Assembly: GCA_012845835.1 (NCBI GenBank)
Contig: JABAKD010000013.1
Coordinates: 5,764,628 to 5,828,627 of the forward strand
DNA from: Undaria pinnatifida
Lineage: Eukaryota > Sar > Phaeophyceae > Laminariales > Alariaceae
Length of the DNA: 64,000 nucleotides
Direction: 5' to 3'
A program made the translations under genes and the position numbers. Positions 33,601-41,869 of the stretch are shown in pieces (the first letter of the stretch is position 1; every line of letters starts with the position of its first letter). Below the pieces are notes generated by a model. It saw nothing but the letters and a program-made list of their open reading frames with translations. It searched no databases and was not told where the DNA came from.

Positions 33601-35088
33601 ATTGGGTAGTTGAGCCCCTGCCGAGTTATCTCACCGTAGGGGTGCAGCAGATCCCAAGAAATTTCCGAGCTTCAATATTCTAAGAAGTTCCTGAGCTTCA
33701 ATTCAAGATTCTAAGAAGTTTTTGAGCTTCAAGATTCCAGGAAGATTCTGAGCTTCAAACAAGAGGATAAACCTCAACATCTCACCCGAAAAACGAGGCT
33801 TCGAAGGCATTCGTTGGCGCGACCCGGCCAAACCTTTCTATGCGCTATTAATAGTCCCCTTAGACAACAAAGGGAGCTTAACCCCTTCACAGCTGGAACC
33901 CCTTTCTGGGGACAAAATTACTTGGAATTAGTATAGGGAGGGGTTTGGGGGCTCTAAAGGGGTTAACTCGTGAAAAAAATGTTTTTTTGCCTTCCGATAC
34001 CAGGTAGTTCCAGGTTAAAGGAATTCAACCGGTCACCCAAACACAAATATGGTGAGCAAAATAGAATAGAACAAGGAAGGGCATCCCGATAAAAACTCCT
34101 ACCGCCAAAAACGTAGTAGGTACATGAACAAGTAGAAAAAAGCAAAAACGGAATTTTTGAAACAGTTTTAGGTAATTCCTCGTGTTGTCGGCTGGCTAGA
34201 AATATTTTAACCAAGTATATGTGCTACCCCAACACGGCATCGCCAATATGTAAAACACAAACGCAAACGCCCTCCCCCCCCCCCCCCCCCCCCCGTCACA
34301 CGATGCAGGGTAGTTTGTGTAGCCGCTTCAGGCCGAAAACGCTGTGCCCCCCACCCCCAAACGAAACAAGTAACAAAATAAATCGAATATCTGGTCATCC
34401 ACAGGCATGAACGTGCGCACCAAGGTGGCGAAAGTCCGGATCATAGGTGGTTTCTTAGCAGGATGCAGCTCACCATTCAGGCGACCCCGCCGAAACACTT
34501 TTACGGCGGTTTTGCGCTTTGGTGCACGCGATGTCTGCCTGGTGGGAGAAAGCCCGACATTCTCTCGTCCCGACAATATACTCGTTGAGATGCTAGGGTC
34601 TATAGGCATACGAATACGGTTATGAATGGAATGAGTACACCCACCCTACACCGCGGCACGATGTTGTGTGATTGAGTTCCTCGGTGGTGGAGTCCGGTCA
34701 GTGACGAACCCTCCCCCCCCCCCCCCCGGCTCGCCCCGAATACAATGATAACCCCCCCCCTCCTTCCCCGCCCCAGCCGTGGCACACGGCTCACCTCTTC
34801 AAAGCCGACGACGCATTCGTCGTCCACATTATCCAAGCTCCACGACCCCAGGCACTCGTTGCAAACATCGTCGAACGAGCAAGCCTGGGCCTTGCCGATG
34901 CAGAGCCCTAAGCTGGACGAGCTCGACGTACCGCTGGCGACCGGGGCCGAGGAGAGGAGAAGCCCGAGATTAAAAACGAGGGTCAAGGGCAAGGCGGCGG
35001 AGGAACGAAAACTGAGGGTGCCCCTTTTCTTGAGTCCGAAGGATGCGGTCGCCGTCAGCGCCCTCTCTTGTCGCTGCTGGGGGGTCAT
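24684..35088 (-). CDS. cysteine-rich secreted or GPI-anchored-like protein, 3 exons
   Basis: Three minus-strand exons: 35088-34795 (98 codons, ATG 35088-35086), 28767-28655 (37 codons plus 2 bases) and 24900-24684 (stop TAA). Introns of 6027 and 3754 bases are GT..AG; phases 0 and 2 join to a 207-residue protein. Residues 31-53 are hydrophobic and end in PVASG, suggesting a signal peptide after a rather long basic N-region. The mature part has twelve Cys between residues 63 and 152 (including ETCCGF and DLDDIPC), then an acidic Asp/Glu/Thr/Ser stretch. The last ~27 residues run from AGSG into a hydrophobic tail with no charged residue, as in a GPI-attachment signal or a C-terminal membrane segment. 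I do not recognise a named domain. An extracellular disulfide-rich surface protein is the natural inference. Both introns are filled with transposon-derived repeats. Extra small phase-preserving exons cannot be excluded. Confidence 0.75.
25065..26840. repeat. array element: ~45-bp TACCCG repeats between inverted 12-bp-repeat tracts
   Basis: Left tract 25071-25132 and right tract 26739-26837 consist of ~12-base ATCGATAATGGT-type units. The left tract with its flank is the reverse complement of the right tract with its flank (CCTACAGARC..CAATTGT shared). Inside, two direct arrays (25155-25535 and 26325-26720) repeat TTCTGTAAGTTCTGTAGGAC plus ATTCATACCCGTACCCGG about every 45 bases. A non-repeated middle (25540-26300) shows no gene. 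All of this lies in intron 2 of the Cys-rich gene. Confidence 0.8.
27048..27190 (+). repeat. (GTT)n plus ~105-bp dispersed repeat
   Basis: GTT triplets (27048-27088) precede CTCACATTAACTCGCG, AAGTCCGTGGTCACAGGACA and CTCCAGTCACTCTGGAG. The same arrangement recurs at 39305-39415. CCGTGGTCACAGG also occurs in the SINE body, so this may be a SINE-3'-derived module. Confidence 0.75.
27825..28105 (-). mobile_element. TIR element family B, reverse
   Basis: CTCGTGCTATGATAGAGG at one end, CTATATCGTAGCACGCGT at the other. Inside, in reverse order: CGACGCGGCTCTCCTTAATC, TACCTAGGCCATGGCA, CCAAATCAGTTTTTTGG. Lies in intron 2 of the Cys-rich gene. Confidence 0.8.
28245..28560 (-). mobile_element. family I repeat, copy without the MITE
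   Basis: Reverse complement of 15480-15905 apart from the family G insertion, so it shows the empty site. Hairpin-forming words CGGCAAGTCGGCTGGCGAAG and GCGAAGCGAGCC are prominent. Confidence 0.7.
28965..29220 (-). mobile_element. TIR element family H
   Basis: Palindrome GAGTCACTCGCACGAGTGAC (from 28973), an interior with G- and C-runs, and the terminus CCCTACCATAGCCTTGGG. Confidence 0.6.
29263..29343 (-). mobile_element. family G short MITE
   Basis: TTAACCCCTTTTAGAGGCCC, CCCTTCCCTATACTAAC, CAAGTAATTTTGT, AGATTTCCAGGTGTAAA: the family's blocks in order over about 80 bases. Confidence 0.75.
29345..29578 (-). mobile_element. TIR element family B, partial, reverse
   Basis: ATACCTCCCACACGTAGACCATGGGA (core block, here partly given) and the end CATGTACCGTAGCGTGCGTC. 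The other terminus is not clear because the family G copy adjoins it. Confidence 0.5.
30530..31110. mobile_element. family H element split by a SINE
   Basis: Left half 30530-30730: GGGTTCACTCGCGCGCGCGA dyad at 30563-30590, AATCCGCAATGG, GCTACGCCGCGCCAAAG, CCTGTCAGTGAG. Right half 31040-31105: GAGTCACTCGCGAAATG, ACCACCCCACCGTAGCCATG. Between them lies the SINE at ~30736-31040. Confidence 0.7.
30736..31045 (+). mobile_element. tRNA-derived SINE, copy 1
   Basis: Head with RNA polymerase III boxes: A box TGGCGTATCAG (30746-30756) and B box GTTCGAGTC (30792-30800), 35 bases apart. The body shares GGAAAGCGCGCGAGAGCGTG, AGTTAGCAACACTCGATGAA and CGGCTTGTCCAGAAGCT with copy 2. Ends in an A-rich tail. 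About 300 bases; inserted in a family H element. Confidence 0.85.
31588..31726. other. family B terminus followed by C-run
   Basis: CCGCTATCGTAGCACGCGTC (31588-31607) matches the family B end; a C-rich run (31631-31672) follows. Within intron 1 of the Cys-rich gene. Confidence 0.5.
32645..32760 (+). repeat. ~55-bp tandem duplication of a family B end
   Basis: ATTATTATGCTACGATAGAT followed by GGTACGCCATTTTTTG occurs twice, at ~32652 and ~32709. TACCAGGTATA sits between the copies. Confidence 0.85.
32828..33112 (+). mobile_element. TIR element family B, best-preserved copy
   Basis: GCATGCTACCATAGAGGTGC at the left and ACCTCTATCGTAGCACGCGT at the right form the inverted ends. Ordered interior blocks: poly-T, CTCCTCAATTTAGGAGC, AACTGATTTGGAGAAAAATC, CCATGGCCTAGGTATA, ACGATTTTGGATTAAGGAGC, CATTTCAGACGAAAACTGCC. 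About 285 bases, no ORF. Confidence 0.85.
33185..33395 (+). mobile_element. TIR element family B, truncated
   Basis: Right half only: ACGACGATTTTCGGGTTAAG, GAGCCCCTTCATTCC, CACTATCGTCGTAGCACGC. Confidence 0.6.
33652..33765 (+). repeat. ~28-bp minisatellite, about four copies
   Basis: AGAAGTTTCTGAGCTTCAAG plus ATTCTA-type units recur with small length changes. Confidence 0.75.
33878..33966 (+). mobile_element. family G short MITE, complete
   Basis: 89 bases bounded by TTAACCCCTTC (33878 on) and AAAGGGGTTAA (ending 33966), i.e. inverted termini that include TTAA. Interior: CCTTTCTGGGGACAAAATTA, CTTGGAATTAGTATAGGG. Confidence 0.85.
34395..34625. other. possible exon, strand undecided
   Basis: On the plus strand an acceptor-like CATCCACAG (34396-34404) leads into a 72-codon ORF starting at ATG 34407 (VRTKVAKVRIIGGFLAGCSS). 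On the minus strand an equally protein-like 93-codon ORF covers 34609-34328 (KTAVKVFRRGRLNGELHPAK). It lies in intron 1 of the minus-strand Cys-rich gene; the minus-strand reading does not fit that intron's phase 0. No domain recognised. Confidence 0.2.
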
Positions 35089-35089
35089 C

Positions 35090-36235
35090 GTTTTCGCGAT
35101 CACTGCCGGTCGTGTTGTTGATGTTATCGCTGTTGATGTTGGTGGTGGTGGTGGTGCGTGAATCCGGCTGGTGGGGAAGCTACCGCGGCTCTGCACATTG
35201 ATTTTACAGCGTTAGCCAAGCGCGCGCGGGGGGGGGGAGGGGAGAGGGGGACGTGTTCGTTTGTTACTTGCCGTGTAGTTGTTGAACCATGGAGCGGAGG
35301 GCGCACTCGGTATCATGCACAGCCACAGTTGTATGGCCATGTGTCCTCGCGCCGTGACAATGCCAGGACGGAGCACGTTGGGCCGTCACCGACGAGGAAG
35401 GCAGGCCGTGCGTGCACCAAGCGCGAACCGCCGTGAGGTGTTCGGTGAGTCGCATGAAGGTCAAGCTGTACTCTACAACGAACCGCTTGTGAGACGGGCT
35501 TCGGCACGTTGTGCATACTTGGTTGCAAAAGAAGGTGGACTACCCCCATATGGCAGAGGGGGGGGGGAACCCCCCCCACACACACACTTGTGGCATGGGG
35601 GGGGGGGACGCTGCTCGATTTCACAAGGGAAGAGTCCACCCCACCTTGAATACGTTGTGGTTTTTGCGCCCTGAGAAGTCTAAGGAGGGTGGGCTTTTCG
35701 TACCCCACAATCCCTTATGGCAAGGGGAGGGAAAAGGATTTCACCTTACGGCAAGGGGGGGGGGGGGGGGGTATCCCCCCCCTTCCTCTGTCGCAATAAG
35801 GATTCCCCCCTTTCCCTTGAGACAATGAGGGGGGGGCATGTGCATCTAAGCATATTGAGATATTTCATCAGAAAAAAACTTTTCGCTGGCCTTCTGACAA
35901 AGCACCAATGGCTTTCGTTCGCTACTATTTAACATGTACCTCTTTTGTTTTGTTTTGCCCCCTGTCTCCCCTGGGAGACGGTTGGTGTGTCATACGAGTA
36001 GTTTTGTCGAATATACCGCTACGGACCGTTTATAGAATTATCGAAATATTGTCGAAGTACCGAACTTCTTTCGATTCGGTTCGGTTCGGCTCGTTTTTTT
36101 TATTATTTTGAGTGGAATGATATCGCGTACCGAATAGATACGAAAAAAATCAATACGATGTCCAACACTCATCATGACCGTGCGCGTGTACCGATGTAAA
36201 GGAACCAGACGCGAGTCCTACTCAAATTCTGCATT
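35090..36235. other. 5' flank of the Cys-rich gene, G-rich low-complexity DNA
   Basis: Frames on both strands are open over 35260-35700 without motifs. 35555-35830 alternates G-runs (one of ~20 at ~35753-35772) with CACCTTACGGCAAGG-like words repeated two to three times. No TATA or initiator could be assigned. Confidence 0.4.
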
Positions 36236-36239
36236 TTAC

Positions 36240-36795
36240 ACTAACAAAAAAAAAATACACTCCAGCTGGGAGATTGGAAGATTTCGTTGAAACTAATCTT
36301 TGCCTGCTGTGTGTGATGCTCCGATCACGCGTATTACCGGGGTGTGTATCCTCATTAAGGATATATACCTAAAGGTCGGCGACTCCTCTTTTTTTTTTTT
36401 TTTTTTTGCACACTTTCACTTTCCAGCTTCTGGACAAGCCGTGGTCACAGGTGTCATCCCTTCACCTCCCCGGTTCTTGCGTTATCGCGCATAGGGTTCA
36501 GCAATCCCACTGCTCGTCGATTGTTCATCGAGTGTTGCTAACTCACGCTCTCGCGCTTTCCGCGAGTCAATTTATCCACAAGGAAAAGTCCCAACGAATT
36601 TGGTCGAGTATGCACTCGGCGGGGCTCGAACTCACGAAACTGACCTATAGGAAAACCTTATACGCCACCGGGGCACACCTTAGCTTGTACCAGAGTCAAC
36701 GGGGTGATATTAATCAATCTGTGCACGGAAACTATCCAGAACCCGTTTTTGAGGGGGACAAAATCTGACGGCTATGGATTGCACCAGTTTATTAT
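36240..36795 (+). mobile_element. family A repeat split by a SINE
   Basis: The left part (36255-36392: ATACACTCCAGCTGGGAGAT to GGTCGGCGACTCC) and right part (36700-36790: GAGTCAACGGGGTGATATTA to GGGGGACAAAATCTGAC) are adjacent in other family A copies. The SINE at ~36394-36700 lies between. Confidence 0.8.
36394..36700 (-). mobile_element. tRNA-derived SINE, copy 2
   Basis: Reverse orientation. A box TGGCGTATAAG (36667-36657) and B box GTTCGAGCC (36631-36623). The body matches copy 1 nearly throughout (GGAAAGCGCGAGAGCGTGAG, TGTCCAGAAGCTGGAAAG). The poly-T at ~36391-36408 is the A-tail. Its insertion in family A dates it as younger than that copy. Confidence 0.9.
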
Positions 36796-36867
36796 GTACG
36801 TCCTGTGCAAGTCGCATGCATGACCGTTCGTTGGCGGGAGATTTTATACATTTGCACATCATATTAT

Positions 36868-37045
36868 AAAAAATGAAAATACACTCCAGCTGTGAGATCG
36901 AAGATTTCGTCGAAACTCATCTTTGCAAGCTGTGTGTGATACTCCGATCGCGCGCATTACGAGTTGTGTGTCCTCATTAAGGATATAGGTCGGCGACTCC
37001 CCTTACAACTACAGTGTAGCTATCAGGGTCAACAGGATGATTTTA
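36868..37045 (+). mobile_element. family A repeat, truncated
   Basis: AAAATACACTCCAGCTGTGA through GATACTCCGATCGCG, GGATATAGGTCGGCGACTCC and AGCTATCAGGGTCAACAG; stops after ~180 bases. Confidence 0.8.
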
Positions 37046-37049
37046 GTAA

Positions 37050-38195
37050 CATATACCTGGTATATGATAAGGTACGATAAGGTATAGTTCATACCTGGGA
37101 CTGGGATGTATGTATAAAGCTGGGATTTTATTCAGTCCGGAGCAATAATAACTTGGTGAACGAACACTCAACACTCAAGAGAAGAGAACGAAAAAAAAAG
37201 GGTCGAGATAGCGAAGAAAGCTATCCCGCGCGCCAATGCCAATTTGAAGGAATGTGTGATGATGCTAAACGTGCTCCAACAAAAACTTGCGGGCAACGGC
37301 ACCACACGCCAGGTAACAGGAAAAAGTTGCGTGGTGTCATGTACCTGGTACCAGGTATCGTTTTTCCTTTCGGCGTATTGCGTGAGACACGCGGCGCCGG
37401 GGGCCTTAATGAGCCGTTGCGGTGTTGCGCGGGCGCAACGTTGTGGTCCGAACTTATTGCAAGCAACAGGCATCGGACGGCGCGTTGCGTGCCGCGGAAC
37501 ACACTCCTCACGCCGCGGAACTCAAAACAATGTTGGTCAAACTTTTTTTGTCGCCAACGCGAAAACGATGTTTATGGCGCTCAAAGAGACTCGGTCAAGG
37601 GGTTTTCCGGTATATTTTCACGCATACATATCGCAGAAAAAAAATGCAGGGGGCTAAGACCCCTGCGGCGCGTGTTTTATGTGCAACAAGCCGCCCGCGT
37701 TGCGCGCAGCGCAACACACCTCCCAGCGCGCAACACACCTCCCAGTTCGTGTTGCGCTGAGGTGTGTTGCGCTGTGCGCAATATCATAGACGCCAGACAC
37801 CTATTGATAGTCGATTCCTCGCTTAGTACATCTGTCATGTACAAGATTTAACAAGTTGGCCGAGGGAAGAGCGAATACTCAATAGAATAATTAAATCACG
37901 AGGTACCAGGTATAACATTTGGTACTACAACATGTCAACGGGTACTACTGGTGGAGTAGGTGGCCTCTTTTAAGGTACCCCGCGATAAGGAAAGCGACTA
38001 TAAGGGGCACACCTCAACTTTATTCTTCGCCGTTTTTACGTCGTCCCTACGAATAGTAATGGACGCAGCAGCACTCATAATAAGCGAGTTAGAAACCTGT
38101 CCCTTGTAAGGCGGCGCTACGCTTGTTGTATTTCTCGAACTACCACATGTATTGCTCAAAAATTGACAAATAAAGAGAGACCACATCCATCCGTC
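37050..38195. other. no supported gene; includes the longest plus-strand ORF
   Basis: All three plus frames are open over 37240-37760 (longest 37153-37851, 232 codons), so openness reflects composition (GCGCAACACACC words, with an imperfect palindrome at ~37705-37775), not coding. Three TACCAGGTA/TACCTGGTA motifs occur here. Confidence 0.5.
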
Positions 38196-38197
38196 GG

Positions 38198-38283
38198 CCC
38201 CTTTACAACTGGAAACCCGTTTTTGGGGACAAAATTACTTGGATTTAGAATAGGGAGAGGTTTGGGGGTTCTAAAGGGGTTAA
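38198..38283 (+). mobile_element. family G short MITE
   Basis: CCCCTTTACAACTGGAAACC through GGGGACAAAATTACTTGGAT to CTAAAGGGGTTAA. One TTAA end is eroded. Confidence 0.75.
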
Positions 38284-38289
38284 GGAAGC

Positions 38290-41200
38290 TACCACTGACT
38301 GGTGCACTAGGGTAAACACATATTTATAGGAGACAAGAGTACAAAATAGTTTATTTTTAACAAAACAATATGACCCCTCCCATTATGAAACAGCTCACCC
38401 ACATAGTATATTACAAGTACCAACAACGCAGCTTGCAAAGATGAGTTAGTTAGTTATTGACCCGAAATTCGTCCAACTCACGGCTGACGTCCTTAAAATA
38501 TTTTTTATGAAATAGTACACAGACTGCACATAACTTACAGAGTACATTGGAGTACGTACACAGATTACAGAGTACCCACAGCGCCCACAGCAGTCCCCAG
38601 ATGCTACCCACAACTGCTAGCAGTGGTAACCACAGCACTCAGAGTGTGCATACCAGGTACAGACCTGACACAAGAGTACACAGAGTACCGTATGCCAGCA
38701 ATCATACGCGCGCGTGCCCTCGAGTTTGACCGTTTGCCCTCACGGCAGCGGACAATATGTGATGAGTTCACCCTGACAACATCGCCAAACGAGGGACCGG
38801 TGTATCACAACGCAGCTCTTGCAAAGATGAGAGTATCGACCCTCTAAATTTATCGAAGTCACAGCTGACGTGTTCGGAAGTTTGATTTTCAAAATATGTG
38901 CACCCCTGCGTCGGCCAACATTGCAAGCACAAGTGAGGCATAACTATATACTACGGGCTATTATAGACTAGTCTATCTATGCAGAAGCGAATAAAAAATA
39001 TATGGTATTCCACTTATGCATTCACTATGAGTTTAGGCAACTCCGCTTGATGGTGTTAATAGTTGACGCGCAAAGGGTGCCTGTTGTATTTTATGCTTTT
39101 TACTACTGGTATAAACAAGCCGCGCACTTTCAACGTGAACTTGAATTTATTCCTGTAATAATATCAGAAACAGACCTCCCCATCACAAGAGATATATTAT
39201 TATTATTATTATTATTATTATTTTTTATTATTGTAAAAATAAAAATGCATAGACTAGACTAGTCGTATAGACTATGGGTTAGTATATGAATGGCGCCGCA
39301 CAAGTTGTTGTTGCTCTGCTGTTCTCACGTTAACTCGCACGATCAAGTCCGTGGTCACAGGACAGGCTCCAGTCACTCTAGAGTGGAGGAGTACCCTGGG
39401 AGGGGAAAACACACAAATAATATCTACTGGTATAATCTACCGGGGTAGGGCAGTTAATAGTATTAGTAGAGGAAGAAGCGAAATGCCAGCATTGATGGTA
39501 TACAAAAAAAACATCTATGCTAGAGAGGATGCGTGTAGGATACCCTCAAGAGTACTACCGCAGCGGTACAGTAAGTAGCAGTAGCGCGATATACTTTATT
39601 ATGTGCGCATGGCTGCAACCTATTGTGCACCCCGCGTTTTGTTCATGGGCCCAAACACTGACTAACTGCTGTATGCAGTGTGCGTACGTACTGCTGCTGT
39701 AATTGCAAGATACATGCTTCTTGGTGCTGCGCTGCGCTAGCTGAACAAAGGTGCAGGCGTGCAGACGCATACAGGTATCATACCATCTCGTGTATTTTCG
39801 CACTCTGAGCAGTATATTACCCCAGAGGTCCATACGACGTTGTTGTTCTCATAGAACTCTTATTGCCAGGTGTACCTGGGACTGTACTGAAATTACGTAC
39901 CAGGTACGCACACAACGACTTGCCTGCTGTTGGTGTCCTAGAGCTTGCTGGTCGCGCAGACCCTCTAGAAAAACCCCCCATCCCCTTTCGCAGTGGTGTA
40001 CCCAAAACCATCTGGTCTAGTCACGTGCAGACACCAGCCAGTCAGTACCATATTGGTCAATATATGCCCTCTCTCGGCACTCGATAAGAAATCGTTTCAT
40101 TGTTGGCGTAAATTTCTTACTTTAGACGTGATGTGTCCTACCTGGTACATGCTAAAATCAGCACGACAACCGTTTCTTATATCCCGCTTTTTTTTTTGAG
40201 GGAATATTATTGTGTACCTTGAGCTGTAGGCTAATTTGTTGGGGAGCCGCTTGGTATGAGAGGAGAGGCCAGTAGTGTACGATGCATGCACATTCATATA
40301 ATAAGCTCAGAGCTGTGTTTACCAACTACGACACCGATCATATACCTGGTATAGACTAAATAGGCTACACGCATTGCAACAAGCTGATTGCTGAGCAAAG
40401 GCATTGCAGTCAGTAGTGTAGCCTAGTCTATAGCTAGAAGTTTGTTTTGGCAATGCCATGGAAAGAGAAGGAGAGAGAGGGTGCAGAGAAGAGCTAGGAC
40501 ACAAGCACTGCGAGACACCTCTCACATCCTTTTCTGCAATTGAAAACAAGCCTTGCCCGTAACATGTTTGTCAACGGCCAGTGAAATGCCTTACTGTATT
40601 GCCTGAACAGAAATACCTGTTGTTAGATATGCTCCACTCGTCCGCTCCTTCGAGAAAAGCCACAGATAGAGGACTATACCACTCCAGCAGGGGAGAAGCA
40701 GGCGGATCACGATCACGTTAGGTGCAGACCTTTTCGTTGGGAGATTGTGTTGTGGCTGGATGAGTAGAGCGAGTCCCCTCTGTGCTGTGTTGTGACTGGG
40801 GGGTGGGAGGGAATTGGTGTGTTAGGCTATTCGCTTCTCTTCATCGAGAACCGAAAAAATTAGTTCGCGCGCGCTTTCTTCTTTCCTTTCAAAACTTCGA
40901 TGGTCGTGGGACCTTCTCCCTGCTCCTTGGGTGAGATGGTTTGACACGTTTACGTTTGATTCCTGTCTGTCGTTTCCTGTGACGGATTGACTCGTTTGAT
41001 CTGTTGATGTGCTTGCGAGGCGGCCTCGCCTGCCTGCTTAGTGAAAATGTCTACCTGGGTACTTCTACCGAACGTATCATATGATACGTTTGGACTACAC
41101 CACACGCTAACGAAAAGCGTGCCCGAGATATATTCCAAGCAAACAAAACGTGGACATAAAGATCATGAGCAGCCTCGTACTGGCTCTCACACAGACATGG

Positions 41201-41865
41201 TACACAGCAGTTACTAGTACGTGTTGCCGGCATGTATCTGGTTCGTTGCTGCGTATTGCGAGTATCATATACGGTACGTCATAATTTGGGTTTTGTTGTC
41301 TCTCTCTGATGTTCTGGCGACAGGCTGCATCTCGTTACGGGATTATCATACGGGCCTACTTCTGTCAAGTGCTGTCAGGTCAACACGCCCAGCGACCCAG
41401 GAAATCGTGTGAGAGATTAGACGTCTGAAGCCGTATCAAGAGTTGCGCATAAATATCAAGTATACGTGTTCAGTACTGACACGTACAGCCACTGCACTGC
41501 TGCTTCTTCTGCATGCTGCTTGAATAACACGAAGAACTGAGGCTCAGCTCATCACGCCATGTTTTCACGTTTTCGCAAAGCTCGTTCGTACCGCCGTTGG
41601 TTGCAGAGCTTAGAAAGAAAATGACTGGGGGGAAAGAAAGACTGGACTACTGCTGCGGTGCTGTTTCTTACCCAGCGACCGTCATGTATATGCGAGTATT
41701 CGTTCGTGTCATATTTATAGCATATATACGAGCGAATGGCAGTAACTATGATAGTGCTAGCTCAGACAACTCGATGTAGCTTTCAGCAGATCTTCATGTC
41801 GGTCCAAGCTGCAGCTCGAAGTAGATGGATGTTGACGCCGGTATGTGTTGTCTTCACATTAGACC
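38290..41865. other. 3.6-kb gene-poor stretch
   Basis: Holds two truncated family A ends (near 38430-38500 and 38815-38880, word CTTGCAAAGATGAG), an (ATT)n tract at 39192-39232, the dispersed repeat at 39305-39415 and several TACCAGGTA/TACCTGGTA motifs. Open frames are short and motif-free. Confidence 0.45.
39305..39415 (+). repeat. dispersed ~105-bp repeat (second copy)
   Basis: GTTCTCACGTTAACTCGCAC, AAGTCCGTGGTCACAGGACA and CTCCAGTCACTCTAGAG match 27085-27190. Confidence 0.8.
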
Positions 41866-41869
41866 GCGT

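Noticed and set aside
34328-34609. Extra exon of the Cys-rich gene
   Set aside because: Available acceptors do not match the phase-0 end of exon 1, and the opposite strand is equally open.
36605-36685. tRNA gene on the minus strand
   Set aside because: A and B boxes are present, but no acceptor stem or cloverleaf forms, and the same head recurs at 30.74 kb attached to the same 300-base body; it is a SINE.
37153-37851. 232-codon plus-strand ORF
   Set aside because: Two other plus frames are open over the same bases, composition is skewed by GCGCAACAC words, and no domain or splice support is present.
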